Positions 25,325-34,421 of a DNA stretch of 64,000 nt are shown piece by piece (position 1 is the stretch's first letter; every line of letters starts with the position of its first letter). Source of the stretch: Ectopseudomonas alcaliphila (GTDB lineage Bacteria > Pseudomonadota > Gammaproteobacteria > Pseudomonadales > Pseudomonadaceae); the NCBI RefSeq assembly GCF_900101755.1, contig NZ_FNAE01000003.1, forward strand, positions 276,715 to 340,714, given 5' to 3'. The notes beneath the pieces were generated by a model that was given only the letters and a program-made list of their open reading frames with translations, made no database searches and was not told the origin of the DNA. A program made the position numbers and the translations under genes.

Positions 25325-26578
25325 ATGCACAAGAAGCACTGTCTCGCGCTGGCTTGCAGCCTCGCGCTGGGCGGGCCGTTGGCTCATGCCAGCAGCCAGT
25401 CCGAAGCCAATGGTTTCGTCGAGGACGCCAGCCTCAATCTGTTGCTGCGCAACGCCTACTTCAACCGTGATTACAAAGACAACACCAACGACGCCAAGAC
25501 CTGGGGGCAGGGTTTCATCGCTACCTTCGAGTCCGGTTTCACCCAGGGCACCGTCGGGTTCGGCGTCGATGCCTTCGGCCTGCTCGGCATCAAGCTCGAC
25601 AGCGGCCGTGGCCGCAACTACCGCCCCTTCTTCAATACCGACAGCGAAGGTCGCCCGGTGGACGACCTGTCCCAGGCCGGTGGTGCGGTGAAGCTGCGCG
25701 TTTCCAATACCGTGATCAAGTACGGCAACCAGTTCCCTTCCCTGCCGGTTCTGGCCCATGACGACACCCGTCTGCTGCCACAGTCGTTCACCGGCACGCT
25801 GGTCACCAGCAACGAAATCGAAGGCCTGGAGCTGAATGCCGGTCGCTTCACCGCTGACAGCCCGATGGGCGACTCAGCACGTGACCCCAACCGCCTCAAG
25901 AGTATCGACGTGCTCGGCGGCAGCTATGCGGTCAACAAGGATCTGAGCGTGGCGCTGTACCACGCCGATCTTGAGGACATGTACAAACGCTATTACGCCA
26001 ACGTCAATTACAACCTGGCGCTGGCGGCTGAGCAGGCGCTCAATTTCGACTTCAACATCTATCGCACCAAATACGACACCGGTTCCGTCGCAGCCCTGGA
26101 GAACGGCGGCGATGGCACAGGCGACCGCAACACCATCTGGAGCCTGGCGACCAAGTACAGCATCGGCGCTCATGCCTTCATCGTCGCGCACCAGCGCAAC
26201 ACCGGCGATGCCGGATTTGCCAAGGATTATGGCGACGGCGGCGGGAGTATCTATGTGGCCAACTCCTACTACTCGGACTTCAACCTGAAGGACGAGCGCT
26301 CCTGGCAAGCCAGCTACGAGCTGAATTTTGCCGAGTACGGCGTGCCGGGTCTGCGTTACAAGTTCGCCTACGTGCGTGGTGACAACATCGATACCGGCAG
26401 CGACAACAACGGCACCGAGCGCGAGATCTTCAACCAGATCGGCTACACCGTACAAAGTGGTGCGGCCAAGGATCTGCACCTGCGCCTGCGCAACTCCATC
26501 TACCGCTCCAGCACCGACGTAGGGCCTGATCTCAACGAGATTCGCGCCTTCGTCGAATACCCGCTGAGCATCCTCTGA
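25325..26578 (+). CDS. OprD-family outer-membrane porin
   Basis: A 417-residue outer-membrane protein with a signal peptide (CLALACSLALGGPLAHA) and the OprD start GFVEDASLNLLLRNAYFNRDYK. Other family marks are WGQGFIATFESGFTQGTVGFGVDAFGLLGIKLD, GGSYAVNKDLSVALYHADLEDMYKRYYANVNY, and a final strand (IRAFVEYPLSIL). These 18-strand barrels import specific small carboxylates or amino acids. Subfamily and substrate cannot be read reliably by eye. GGGAG lies ahead of the ATG. It stands alone and ends in a hairpin shared with the convergent MocR gene. Confidence 0.93.
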   Translation: MHKKHCLALACSLALGGPLAHASSQSEANGFVEDASLNLLLRNAYFNRDYKDNTNDAKTWGQGFIATFESGFTQGTVGFGVDAFGLLGIKLDSGRGRNYRPFFNTDSEGRPVDDLSQAGGAVKLRVSNTVIKYGNQFPSLPVLAHDDTRLLPQSFTGTLVTSNEIEGLELNAGRFTADSPMGDSARDPNRLKSIDVLGGSYAVNKDLSVALYHADLEDMYKRYYANVNYNLALAAEQALNFDFNIYRTKYDTGSVAALENGGDGTGDRNTIWSLATKYSIGAHAFIVAHQRNTGDAGFAKDYGDGGGSIYVANSYYSDFNLKDERSWQASYELNFAEYGVPGLRYKFAYVRGDNIDTGSDNNGTEREIFNQIGYTVQSGAAKDLHLRLRNSIYRSSTDVGPDLNEIRAFVEYPLSIL

Positions 26579-26584
26579 TGGTCG

Positions 26585-26608
26585 CTGCCCCGGCCTTGGC
26601 CGGGGCAG
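26585..26608. terminator. bidirectional hairpin between oprD-type porin and MocR genes
   Basis: CTGCCCCGGCC-TT-GGCCGGGGCAG is a perfect 11-bp stem between two convergent stops (26578 and 26612). No long T-tract follows, but its position and strength fit a shared terminator. Confidence 0.65.
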
Positions 26609-26611
26609 TTC

Positions 26612-28111
26612 TCAGCCGCGCAGGGTTTGCGCAACGGCCCTGGCGGCATCCTCGATGGCACGTTCCTCATAGGGCGCAAAGCCCATTACCAACCCTGGTG
26701 CCCTCGCATCGACGCAGTAACTCGCCAGTGGCAACGCGTCGATACCAGCTGCCTGCAAACGTGCGAAAGCGTCCTGCTCGTTCTCCACCTGCAAATGACA
26801 GGCGATATCCATACCTGCACGAATTTCCGATACCTCGATCAGTCCTTGCCAATGCTTGTGCGCTGCTTCGGCGAAGGCATCGGCACGTGCTGCGTAAATC
26901 TTGCGCATACGCCGCACATGGCGGTCGAAATGCCCCTCATGGATGAAGTCGGCCAGCACGGCCTGCGCCAGGCTGTTGGCATGGCGTGACATCAGTGCCG
27001 ACGCGCGCGTGAAGCTCTCGATCAGGTGCTCAGGCAGGACCAGATAAGCCAGGCGAATCGAGGGAAACAGCAGTTTGCTGAAGGTCCCGGCCATGATTAC
27101 CGAGTGCTCGGCACCTGGCATCGAACGCAGTGCCGGAATGGGCTTGGCGATGAAACGGTACTCGCTGTCGTAGTCGTCCTCGAAGATGTAACTGCCCTGC
27201 TCCGCCGCCCATTTCAGCAAGACCAGGCGGCGTGCAGGCGACAGTTCGCCGCCCAGTGGTGCCTGACGTGAGGGGGTGACGTAGACCAGTCGTGCGGCAG
27301 GCGCCAAACGCATGCCCTCTTCCACTTGCATGCCAGCCTGATCCACAGGCACATCCACGCGGCTGATGCCGGAGATGTCCATCAACTGCCGTGCACCGGG
27401 ATAACCCGGGTCTTCCATCCAGACCTGAGAGTCGCCTGGCGCCAGCAAGCGCAGGCAGATATCCAGGCCTTGTTGCACGCTGCCGAGCACCAGAATGCGC
27501 TCCGCTGACACTTGCACGCCACGGGCGATGGCCAGATAACCGGAGATGGCTTCACGCAGTTCGGGCAGGCCTGCAGGGTCGGCGTCGAGCAACATCGTCA
27601 GGCGCGAGCTGCGTAACTGCTGCGTGTGCAACTTGCGCCACAGATCGATGGGAAAGGCGTTGATATCGCCACGGTGAGGAAAGAACGGACGCACACCGGT
27701 TGGCAGCGTTCGCCGAGAGAAAATTGGCTCGATCTCAGCCAGACGCTTCAACCAAGGCGTGTCAGGTGCTGTGCGCCTCTCTTCCACCTCGGCCACCACC
27801 TTGCGCCGAACGTATCCCGCGTTCAGCGTCGGGTCCGGTAATACCTCACTGACGCATGTACCGCTGCCGGTTCGAGCCTGCAGATAGCCTTCGGAAAGCA
27901 GTTGCTGATAGGCCGCCTGCACCGTCCCGCGCGCCAGACCGTAATACTCGGCCATGGAACGAGTGCTGGGCAGCTTGCTGCCTGTGGGCAGGCGCCCGCC
28001 GAGAATCGCGCGGCGCAACGACTCGTACAACCATCCCTGCAGGCTGGCCCCCTCCTCTGGTGTTCCCAGCGGCAGAAAGACCACTTGTGGCGGGGCTTTA
28101 TCGACTGGCAT
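26612..28111 (-). CDS. MocR/PdxR-family regulator (GntR HTH + aminotransferase-like domain)
   Basis: A 499-residue regulator. An N-terminal GntR winged helix (LYESLRRAILGGRLPTGSKLPSTRSMAEYYGLARGT region, about residues 25-90) is joined to a class-I aminotransferase fold. The PLP-lysine segment GTFSKLLFPSIRLAYLVLP and EDDYDSEYRF are intact, while the TPSHQ-type motif reads TPSRQAPLGG. Such proteins sense pyridoxal phosphate or amino compounds. It diverges from the NDH-2-like gene, which is its most likely target, with a palindrome and repeats in the gap at 28123-28167. Confidence 0.92.
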   Translation of the reverse strand: MPVDKAPPQVVFLPLGTPEEGASLQGWLYESLRRAILGGRLPTGSKLPSTRSMAEYYGLARGTVQAAYQQLLSEGYLQARTGSGTCVSEVLPDPTLNAGYVRRKVVAEVEERRTAPDTPWLKRLAEIEPIFSRRTLPTGVRPFFPHRGDINAFPIDLWRKLHTQQLRSSRLTMLLDADPAGLPELREAISGYLAIARGVQVSAERILVLGSVQQGLDICLRLLAPGDSQVWMEDPGYPGARQLMDISGISRVDVPVDQAGMQVEEGMRLAPAARLVYVTPSRQAPLGGELSPARRLVLLKWAAEQGSYIFEDDYDSEYRFIAKPIPALRSMPGAEHSVIMAGTFSKLLFPSIRLAYLVLPEHLIESFTRASALMSRHANSLAQAVLADFIHEGHFDRHVRRMRKIYAARADAFAEAAHKHWQGLIEVSEIRAGMDIACHLQVENEQDAFARLQAAGIDALPLASYCVDARAPGLVMGFAPYEERAIEDAARAVAQTLRG

Positions 28112-28122
28112 AGGAATCTCGA

Positions 28123-28167
28123 AGTGGACTAGTTATTTTTGCAGATACTGGATCAATACCATGATCC
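28123..28167. promoter_or_regulatory. candidate MocR operator between the divergent genes
   Basis: The 127-bp divergent gap holds AGTGGACT (28123-28130) and ACTGGATC (28147-28154) in direct orientation. It also holds the inverted repeat GGATCA-N6-TGATCC at 28150-28167. Paired direct repeats next to a palindrome are common for MocR-type regulators. Confidence 0.4.
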
Positions 28168-28238
28168 AAAACAATCACACAATCGATCCCGTAGTCAGCC
28201 AACACCTTTTATCTTCAACTACTACGGGAATTCACGAT

Positions 28239-29444
28239 ATGACACAGCAGATCCTGATCATCGGTGCCGGTTTCGGCGGTATGTGGAGTGCACTGAGCGC
28301 CGTTCGCCTGCTGGACCAGCACGAGCGCCTGGACGTCGCCGTCACCCTCCTCGCCCCGCAAGCCGAACTGCGCGTACGTCCGCGCTTTTATGAAAGCGAC
28401 CTGACCACCACCGTTGCCCCGCTCGGCCCGCTGTTCGATGCGGTCGGCGTGCACTTCGTGCAAGGCAGCGCCACACGCATCGATACCGCAGGCAAGCGAG
28501 TCGTCTATCGTGACGCAAGCGGTGCCCAGGCCGAGCTGAATTTCGACCGATTGATTCTGGCTTCCGGTAGCCAGGTGGCCCGTCCTCCATTGGCAGGTAT
28601 CGACCGTTTCGCCTTCGATGTCGACAGCCTGGAATCGGCGCAGAAACTCGAAACCCACCTGCAGGGCCTGCGCCACAAACCGGCCAGCCAGGCACGCAAC
28701 ACCGTGGTGGTGGTCGGTGGTGGTTTCACCGGCATCGAAACGGCCATGGAAATGCCGGCGCGGCTGCGCGCAATCCTGGGTAACGAGGCCGATGTGCGGG
28801 TGATCGTCGTCGACATGGGTAAGCAGGTCGGCAGCGTCATGGGCGAACAGATTGCCTCAGTGATCGCACAAGCCAGCGACACGCTGGGCGTGACCTGGAA
28901 GCTCGGCAGCCCGGTTTCGCTGGTCGACGAGCATGGCGTACAACTCGACAATGGCGAACGTATCGAAGCCAGTACCGTAGTCTGGACCGTGGGAGTGAAA
29001 GCCTCACCGCTGACTCAGCAGATCGATGGCGAACGCGATGCCTTTGGCCGCCTGCATGTCGACCGCAACCTCAAGGTATTGGGCCAGGACAGCATCTATG
29101 CCACCGGCGATACCGCTTATGCCGCGGTGGATGAACGTGGCAACCACGCGCTGATGACCTGCCAGCACGCCATCGCCCTCGGTCGCTCCTCCGGCAATAA
29201 CGCTGCAGCCGATCTGCTGGGTGTCGAGCCGATTGCCTACAGTCAACCCAAGTACGTCACCTGCCTGGATCTGGGCGCCTGGGGCGCAGTGTTCACCGAA
29301 GGTTGGGAGCGCAAGGTGGTATTGACCGGCAAGGAAGGCAAGGAGCTGAAAACGCAGATAAACACTCAGTGGATCTACCCGCCGCAAGCCAGACGCGACA
29401 TCGCCCTGGCGGCCGCCGACCCGCTGATCCCGGTAGTCGCCTGA
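28239..29444 (+). CDS. NDH-2-like FAD/NAD(P) oxidoreductase
   Basis: A 401-residue flavoprotein of the type-II NADH dehydrogenase family. It has an FAD-binding ILIIGAGFGGMWSA at the start, a second dinucleotide motif VVVVGGGFTGIETAMEM at about residue 160, and an SIYATGDTAYA box near residue 285 that places FAD. There is no clear C-terminal membrane helix, so it may be peripheral or soluble. In-frame codons continue upstream, including an ATG at 28161, but MTQQILIIGAG is the normal family start. It is probably under the divergent MocR regulator. Electron acceptor (quinone or other) is unknown. Confidence 0.88.
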   Translation: MTQQILIIGAGFGGMWSALSAVRLLDQHERLDVAVTLLAPQAELRVRPRFYESDLTTTVAPLGPLFDAVGVHFVQGSATRIDTAGKRVVYRDASGAQAELNFDRLILASGSQVARPPLAGIDRFAFDVDSLESAQKLETHLQGLRHKPASQARNTVVVVGGGFTGIETAMEMPARLRAILGNEADVRVIVVDMGKQVGSVMGEQIASVIAQASDTLGVTWKLGSPVSLVDEHGVQLDNGERIEASTVVWTVGVKASPLTQQIDGERDAFGRLHVDRNLKVLGQDSIYATGDTAYAAVDERGNHALMTCQHAIALGRSSGNNAAADLLGVEPIAYSQPKYVTCLDLGAWGAVFTEGWERKVVLTGKEGKELKTQINTQWIYPPQARRDIALAAADPLIPVVA

Positions 29445-29454
29445 GCGATGAGGC

Positions 29455-29483
29455 AAGCCCAGGGCAGCGTTTGCCCTGGGCTT
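29455..29483. terminator. bidirectional hairpin between NDH-2-like and AraC genes
   Basis: AAGCCCAGGGCA-GCGTT-TGCCCTGGGCTT is a perfect 12-bp stem located between two convergent stops (29444 and 29492). There is no T-tract, but placement supports termination in both directions. Confidence 0.6.
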
Positions 29484-29491
29484 GGCCATGC

Positions 29492-30355
29492 TCAATCGCG
29501 GTAAATCTGCACCTGCAGTTTCGACGGAGGATCCTCGCCTTCGTCGCGCAGCCATTCCCCTGGCGGTTGCCCGACCTGCTGAGCAAAGGTACGTGAGAAC
29601 GACGCCTGCGATGCGTAGCCGACCGCGTCGGCGATCACCTTGATCGGCCGCCCCTCACGCAGCAGATCCTGCGCTACTTTCATGCGCCAGGCGGTGACGT
29701 AGGCCATGGGCGTCATGCTCATGACCTCGGAGAACAGTGCAGCGAACTTGGTGCGCGACATGTTCGCCAACTCGGCCAGACGCTCCACGCTCCAGGCCTG
29801 GTGGGGTTCCTGATGAATGCAGATCAAGGCAGGTCCCAGTTGACTGTCCTGCAGCGCGTACAGCAGGCCGCTGGTAATACGCCCTTCGCTCACTGCGCGG
29901 CGTACCAGCAGGACGAACACGTATTCGAACAGCAGGTTCAACGCCTTGCTCCGGCCAGGTGCCTGTGTACGGAATTCGTTGACCAACGAACCGATGACCG
30001 GCCCGAGCTGCTCAAGGGCGCTCAGCGGAAACACCAGGGTCTCCAGAAGACCCAAGGGAAACGGCTGCTGCCCTGAACGCCCGAACTGGAACGAGGCGCA
30101 GATCAGATCCACGCCGCCAGGCTGGTGCGCACGCAGCTTGTAGCAGCACGTGCTGGGACAGAACAAAACGCTGGGTTCACTGATCGCGATGCGCGGTTTG
30201 TCGGCATGCACCATATCCAGTGCGCCTCGCTCGATCACGTGGATGAATGCCATGCCAGGGGGCTTATCCAGCACCAGGGTACCGTCTACCGGGCCGGCGA
30301 ATAACAGTCGCCCTTGCAGGCTCGTGCGCTCGAAGAACTCGGAAAGAACATCCAT
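29492..30355 (-). CDS. AraC-family transcriptional regulator with cupin sensor
   Basis: A 287-residue regulator. The N-terminal cupin-like half (LLFAGPVDGTLVLDKPPGMAFIHVIERG, then VLFCPSTCCYKLRAHQPGG) matches the AraC_binding/cupin_6 type. The C-terminal helix-turn-helix pair covers about residues 190-285: WSVERLAELANMSRTKFAALF and IKVIADAVGYASQASFSRTFAQ, followed by GQPPGEWLR. It converges with the NDH-2-like gene. A long inverted repeat 59 bp upstream (30414-30458) may be autoregulatory. The ligand is unknown. Confidence 0.9.
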   Translation of the reverse strand: MDVLSEFFERTSLQGRLLFAGPVDGTLVLDKPPGMAFIHVIERGALDMVHADKPRIAISEPSVLFCPSTCCYKLRAHQPGGVDLICASFQFGRSGQQPFPLGLLETLVFPLSALEQLGPVIGSLVNEFRTQAPGRSKALNLLFEYVFVLLVRRAVSEGRITSGLLYALQDSQLGPALICIHQEPHQAWSVERLAELANMSRTKFAALFSEVMSMTPMAYVTAWRMKVAQDLLREGRPIKVIADAVGYASQASFSRTFAQQVGQPPGEWLRDEGEDPPSKLQVQIYRD

Positions 30356-30413
30356 ATTAGGAACGACCTGATTGAAGATTCTCTAGGTTGGTGAAAGCTG
30401 AACCGGTTGCAAC

Positions 30414-30458
30414 TCATGGGTTGAACCGTCGTCGATTGATAGACAGCTCAACCCATGA
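30414..30458. promoter_or_regulatory. 11-bp inverted repeat upstream of the AraC-family gene
   Basis: TCATGGGTTGA (30414-30424) and TCAACCCATGA (30448-30458) are perfect inverted arms with a 23-base spacer. The centre-to-centre distance is 34 bp, about three helical turns. No T-tract follows. It lies 59 bp ahead of the AraC start and could be an operator or transcript hairpin. Confidence 0.5.
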
Positions 30459-30561
30459 AAATTCCAACGGCCACTCACCAGGACGGAGAATCATCCGTGA
30501 CTTGCATCACGTTTTTTACAGGGCCAACCCTGAAATGCTCATCAACCACGGCGCACGCCGA

Positions 30562-31065
30562 TCAGATCAACCCATAAGAATGACCATCGTCTTCTGACTG
30601 GGCCTGCATCTTGGCTCGCTCCTGCATGCGCTGGGCAATTTCTTCTTCGATCGCCTTCTGCTGCTCAGGTGGCAGCTCCTCGATCTCCTCTTCGGTCATG
30701 CCCATTTCCTTGAGGATGCTGTCGCGCATCTTTTCGGCCGGCGTCATCGCCATGTAGGCCTTGAAGGCCTCCAGTGCGGCGTTACCGCCCTCGTCGCCCA
30801 GTGGCTTTTCCACCTGCCCTGAACTGACAGATGTCTCGACCTTGCCGTCTGACGCGTTCTGCAGGGCGACACGCAAGCGAGCAAAGCCCTCCTCCGTGGC
30901 CTGCCTGGCGCGGAACTCGCGTTCGGACTCGGCGTTTGCCGTGCGCGTGGTCTTCTCGACATTGCGCGCCACCTGGGCCAGCTCACCCTGCTCTTCACTC
31001 TGCTTGTTGCGAAATCCCGTCAGGGATATTCCAGCGTAACTGCCAATGCCTCCAATCGTGCTCAT
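30562..31065 (-). CDS. conserved helical hypothetical protein
   Basis: A 167-residue cytoplasmic protein with AAGGAG seven bases before the ATG. The N-terminus IGGIGSYAGISLTGF is glycine-rich. The rest is charged and helical, with a coiled-coil-like end (EEIEELPPEQQKAIEEEIAQRM). TPAEKMRDSILKEMGMTEEEI resembles a motif of uncharacterised Pseudomonas proteins, some near flagellar or chemotaxis genes, but I cannot name the family. It precedes cheV on the same strand order with a 162-bp gap downstream. Confidence 0.75.
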   Translation of the reverse strand: MSTIGGIGSYAGISLTGFRNKQSEEQGELAQVARNVEKTTRTANAESEREFRARQATEEGFARLRVALQNASDGKVETSVSSGQVEKPLGDEGGNAALEAFKAYMAMTPAEKMRDSILKEMGMTEEEIEELPPEQQKAIEEEIAQRMQERAKMQAQSEDDGHSYGLI

Positions 31066-31187
31066 GCCGTGCTCCTTGACTGAGTTGCAATTGCCAGGCG
31101 CACTGATTCAAAGCGCATGCCAGCTCACGAGGCGCACTTAACTAATTGAAAATATTGAGTTTTAAAATCGACCAGGAGGATGGCGAG

Positions 31188-31219
31188 GCAATCCCTTGCC
31201 GCTGGTGGCAAGGGGTTGC
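31188..31219 (-). terminator. hairpin downstream of cheV
   Basis: GCAATCCCTTGCC, a six-base loop and GGCAAGGGGTTGC form a 13-bp stem with one mismatch, nine bases beyond the cheV stop. There is no T-tract, so it may act as a 3'-end stabiliser or weak terminator. Confidence 0.45.
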
Positions 31220-31227
31220 AGGGGGGC

Positions 31228-32121
31228 TCAGTGCTGCCCGCTCATTTGCCGGAAGGCCTCGAGCAGTGCCTGGCTGAGATCGACCGAGGAGAACTTGGTC
31301 AGTACCGCATTGGCACCGACCGAACGCGCCTTCTCGGTATTCATGGTGCTGTCCAGCGAGGTGTGCAGCAGCACGTAGGTGTCGGCAATATCGGGACTGC
31401 GACGGATTTCCTGAACCAGGCTGTAGCCATCCAGCTCAGGCATCTCGATGTCCGAGACCAGAAGCTCGAATGGCATGCCGGCCTGATGGTATTCGTGCAG
31501 TTGCTGCAGAGCAGCCTGGGCACTGCGCACTGCCGTGCAATCGAGCCCCAGTTGGCGCAGCACGTTAAGGGTCTGTTGCAGCGCGACTTGCGAGTCGTCC
31601 ACCAGCAACACGCGGCGACCTTGCAGCAGGCGAGCATCCTGGCCGTCGAGCAGTTGTCCGACGGGTGCTTCCTCCAGCGCAGGCGCGATGTCGTGTAGCA
31701 CCTTCTCGATATCGAGAATCTGCACGATGGCGCCATCGATCTGGGTCACGCCAGTGATGAAGGCTCGATTACCGGATCCAGCGGGTGGCGGGCGCACGTC
31801 GCGGGTGGAGCACTGTACGATACGCTCGACACTTTTCACGTGCAGGCCCTGACGCGAGCGGCTCACCTCGGTGACGATCAGGCAACCGTCGTCTTCGTCA
31901 GCCGCACCGCGCTCACCGATGGCGCGCGCCAGGTCGATCACCGTCATCGCGGCGCCGCGCAAGGTCGCGATGCCGCGCACATTGGGGTGACGACTGGGCA
32001 GCTTGGTCAAGGCTGGACAGGGAATGATCTCGTTGACCTTGAGCAGGTTGATCCCCAGCAGGCGGCCGCTATGCAAACGAAACAACAACAGCGATAGCGC
32101 GTCGCCGGTAACCAGACTCAT
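31228..32121 (-). CDS. cheV: chemotaxis coupling protein CheV
   Basis: A 297-residue protein joining a CheW domain (about residues 8-150; LLFRLHSGRLLGINLLKVNEII, GAAMTVIDLARAIG) to a response-regulator receiver (about 170-290). The receiver has RVLLVDDSQVALQQ, phospho-acceptor Asp in LVSDIEMPELDG, LLHTSLDS and a conserved Lys in LTKFSSVDL. CheV couples chemoreceptors to CheA and tunes the signal. No other che core genes are nearby, but two chemoreceptors lie in the window. It is transcribed alone, with a hairpin downstream. Confidence 0.93.
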   Translation of the reverse strand: MSLVTGDALSLLLFRLHSGRLLGINLLKVNEIIPCPALTKLPSRHPNVRGIATLRGAAMTVIDLARAIGERGAADEDDGCLIVTEVSRSRQGLHVKSVERIVQCSTRDVRPPPAGSGNRAFITGVTQIDGAIVQILDIEKVLHDIAPALEEAPVGQLLDGQDARLLQGRRVLLVDDSQVALQQTLNVLRQLGLDCTAVRSAQAALQQLHEYHQAGMPFELLVSDIEMPELDGYSLVQEIRRSPDIADTYVLLHTSLDSTMNTEKARSVGANAVLTKFSSVDLSQALLEAFRQMSGQH

Positions 32122-32181
32122 GAACCTATCCTTAGAAAGAACTTACACCTACGATTTATAGCGACCGCAAGGCCACGGACT

Positions 32182-33204
32182 TTAATCCGCAGCCAGTTTC
32201 AGGGCCACTCGCCCACGGTTCGGACAGGTTTCCATGTAACGATGCGCCTCGACGAAATCTTCGAAGTCGAACACCTTGTCGATCACCGGCGTCAGCAGGC
32301 GGTCCGCAGTCATCTGGTTGATGTGCGTGAGCGCGCGTTGCACAGCATCATTGTTCGGCTCGATGCCCAGCTCGGGGCAACCGGTGAAATCCAGCACGCA
32401 GTGGCGGAAGAACTGCAGGTGCTTCTTGAAGGCTGCGCAAGCCGGGAATGCCGTGTCGTTACCGCCATTGATGCCGTACAGGATCAGCTTGCCGCGCGGT
32501 GCGGCGATGTCACCCAGCAGCTTCATCTGCGGGCCGGCACACTGGTCGAGAATCACCTCGACGCCCTTGCCTTCGGTGTAACGCTCGACTTCCAGGACCA
32601 GGTCCTGTTCCTCGGTCGCAATCACCTTGTCGGCACCCAGGCCGCGCAGGAACTCGCGATCATCCGCCGAACTGGTGGAAACGATGACCTTGGCACCCAG
32701 CGCTTTGGCCAGCTGCACGGTCTGCGGCGCCATGCAATGGCTGGCTTCGGTGATCAGCACGTGCTGGCCGGGCTTCAGGTGCGCGAGATCGTTCAGCGCC
32801 AGGTAGCCGAACAGCAGGCTGGTGTAATGAACGCTGGCCTCGACCGGGCTGAGCACTTCGGGATAACGGGTCAGGGCGTGGCTGGGCATCAGCACCAGAT
32901 CGCCCCAGGTCGGGTAACGGTTCGGCGTGCCCGCCGGGAAACCGGCAACGGCGGTGCCGACCTCGAAGTCGCTCACGCCATCACCCAGCACGGCCACAGT
33001 GCCGGCCAGTTCGAAACCGGTGCCAGCCGGAAGCTTGGCCTGTTCGGCCGCCAGGTTCTGACGCCACAGCACGTCTTTCCAGCCCAGGCCGACGGCCTGA
33101 ACGCGCACCAAGACTTCGCCAGGGCCGGGCACAGGCGTCGGAACCTCTTCGTACTGGAGCACATCGGCATCGCCGAACTTATGAAAACGGATCATGCGGG
33201 ACAT
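32182..33204 (-). CDS. mexS: MexS-type MDR oxidoreductase
   Basis: A 340-residue medium-chain dehydrogenase: GroES-like half (EVLVRVQAVGLGWKDVLW, AGTGFELAGTVAVLGDGV) and NADP-binding half (HVLITEASHCMAPQTVQLAKALGAKVIV). Divergence from mexT and from mexEF-oprN is the exact arrangement of P. aeruginosa mexS (PA2491). There, loss of MexS raises MexT activity and pump expression, probably through build-up of an electrophile it normally reduces. The gene symbol rests on synteny plus family. The 218-bp shared gap holds a candidate MexT-related palindrome. Confidence 0.87.
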   Translation of the reverse strand: MSRMIRFHKFGDADVLQYEEVPTPVPGPGEVLVRVQAVGLGWKDVLWRQNLAAEQAKLPAGTGFELAGTVAVLGDGVSDFEVGTAVAGFPAGTPNRYPTWGDLVLMPSHALTRYPEVLSPVEASVHYTSLLFGYLALNDLAHLKPGQHVLITEASHCMAPQTVQLAKALGAKVIVSTSSADDREFLRGLGADKVIATEEQDLVLEVERYTEGKGVEVILDQCAGPQMKLLGDIAAPRGKLILYGINGGNDTAFPACAAFKKHLQFFRHCVLDFTGCPELGIEPNNDAVQRALTHINQMTADRLLTPVIDKVFDFEDFVEAHRYMETCPNRGRVALKLAAD

Positions 33205-33275
33205 CGCTTACCTCGAGCTTGATCGCGGATTAACACTTCAATGACTGTGGACTCTATCCGCTGTGCGGCGGCGAC

Positions 33276-33297
33276 ACTATCAGACTCTATCGATAGT
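33276..33297. promoter_or_regulatory. palindrome in the mexS-mexT divergent gap
   Basis: ACTATC-N10-GATAGT has six-base arms and overlaps the palindrome CTATCGATAG. It resembles a LysR box (ATC-N10-GAT, one base longer than the ATC-N9-GAT before mexE). It could be a MexT site controlling mexS and mexT. Confidence 0.4.
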
Positions 33298-33422
33298 CTT
33301 CATGCCTGTCAGTGATTCAGCAGCTTTCAATCCGCCGCACACTGCCCGTACTATTGCCCGGGCAAAGGCTCTCATTTGCAGCGCCGTGCTGACAAGGCCC
33401 GTATCCCTCGAATGGTACCCGG

Positions 33423-34337
33423 ATGAACCGCAACGACCTGCGTCGCCTCGATCTGAACCTGCTGATTGTCTTCGAGACCTTGATGCACGAACGCAGTGTG
33501 ACCAGGGCCGCAGAGAAGCTGTTTCTCGGCCAGCCCGCCATCAGTGCGGCGCTCGCTCGCCTGCGTACCCTGTTCGACGACCCGCTGTTCGTGCGTACCG
33601 GTCGCAGCATGGAGCCGACACCTCGCGCGCAGGAGATTTTCACCTTGCTCTCGCCGGCGCTGGACTCGATCTCCACCGCCGTCAGCCGCGCTGCCGACTT
33701 CGATCCGGCTACCAGCAAGGCGATATTTCGCATCGGCCTCTCCGACGACGTCGAGTTCGCCCTGCTGCCAGCTATGCTCCGTCGCCTGCGTGCCGAAGCG
33801 CCGGGCGTGGTGCTGGTGATCCGCCGCACCAACTACCTGATGATGCCCGGCCTGCTGGCATCTGGTGAGATTTCGGTGGGTGTGGCCTACACCGAAGAAC
33901 TGCCTGCCAACGCCAAGCGCAAGGTGCTGCGTCGCACCAAGGCCAAGCTGCTGCGCGCCGACACCGTACCTGGCGCGCTCAGTCTTGACGATTTCTGCGC
34001 GCGTCCCCATGCACTGGTGTCCTTCGCCGGAGACCTCACCGGCTTCATCGATGACGAACTGGCCAAGCTTGGACGCGAGCGCCACATCGTACTGGCCGTG
34101 CCGCAGTTCAACGGTCTGGCGACCCTGCTGTCGGAAACCGATATCGTCGCCAGCGTGCCGGATTACACCGCAGCCGCCTTGACCGCGGCCGGCGGCCTGC
34201 GCGCCGAGGATCTGCCGCTGGAGGCGCAGACCTACGAACTGCATATGGCCTGGCGTGGCGCTCAGGACAATGATCCGGCCGAGCGCTGGCTGCGCTCGCG
34301 CATCCAGATGTTCTGCGGCGACCCGGACAGTCTCTGA
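33423..34337 (+). CDS. mexT: LysR-family activator MexT
   Basis: A 304-residue LysR regulator with an N-terminal winged helix (RRLDLNLLIVFETLMHERSVTRAAEKLFLGQPAIS) and a periplasmic-binding-like sensor half (IFRIGLSDDVEFALLPAMLRRL onwards). Sequence and length correspond to P. aeruginosa MexT. Many laboratory P. aeruginosa strains carry a frameshift in mexT; here the frame is intact from ATG to stop, so the activator should be functional. No strong ribosome-binding site precedes the ATG. It activates mexEF-oprN and mexS. A terminator and then a MexT box separate it from mexE. Confidence 0.93.
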   Translation: MNRNDLRRLDLNLLIVFETLMHERSVTRAAEKLFLGQPAISAALARLRTLFDDPLFVRTGRSMEPTPRAQEIFTLLSPALDSISTAVSRAADFDPATSKAIFRIGLSDDVEFALLPAMLRRLRAEAPGVVLVIRRTNYLMMPGLLASGEISVGVAYTEELPANAKRKVLRRTKAKLLRADTVPGALSLDDFCARPHALVSFAGDLTGFIDDELAKLGRERHIVLAVPQFNGLATLLSETDIVASVPDYTAAALTAAGGLRAEDLPLEAQTYELHMAWRGAQDNDPAERWLRSRIQMFCGDPDSL

Positions 34338-34380
34338 GAAATAGCTGGAAACGCACCATCCAAGTGCTGCCAGGAACCTT

Positions 34381-34421
34381 GACGCACCTTCATAGATCGA
34401 AATCGATATAAGTGCGTCTTT
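34381..34421 (+). terminator. intrinsic terminator of mexT
   Basis: GACGCAC (34381-34387) pairs with GTGCGTC (34412-34418), and an inner ATCGA-AA-TCGAT stem continues the hairpin; TTTT follows. It lies 43 bp after the mexT stop and separates mexT transcription from the mexE promoter. Confidence 0.7.
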
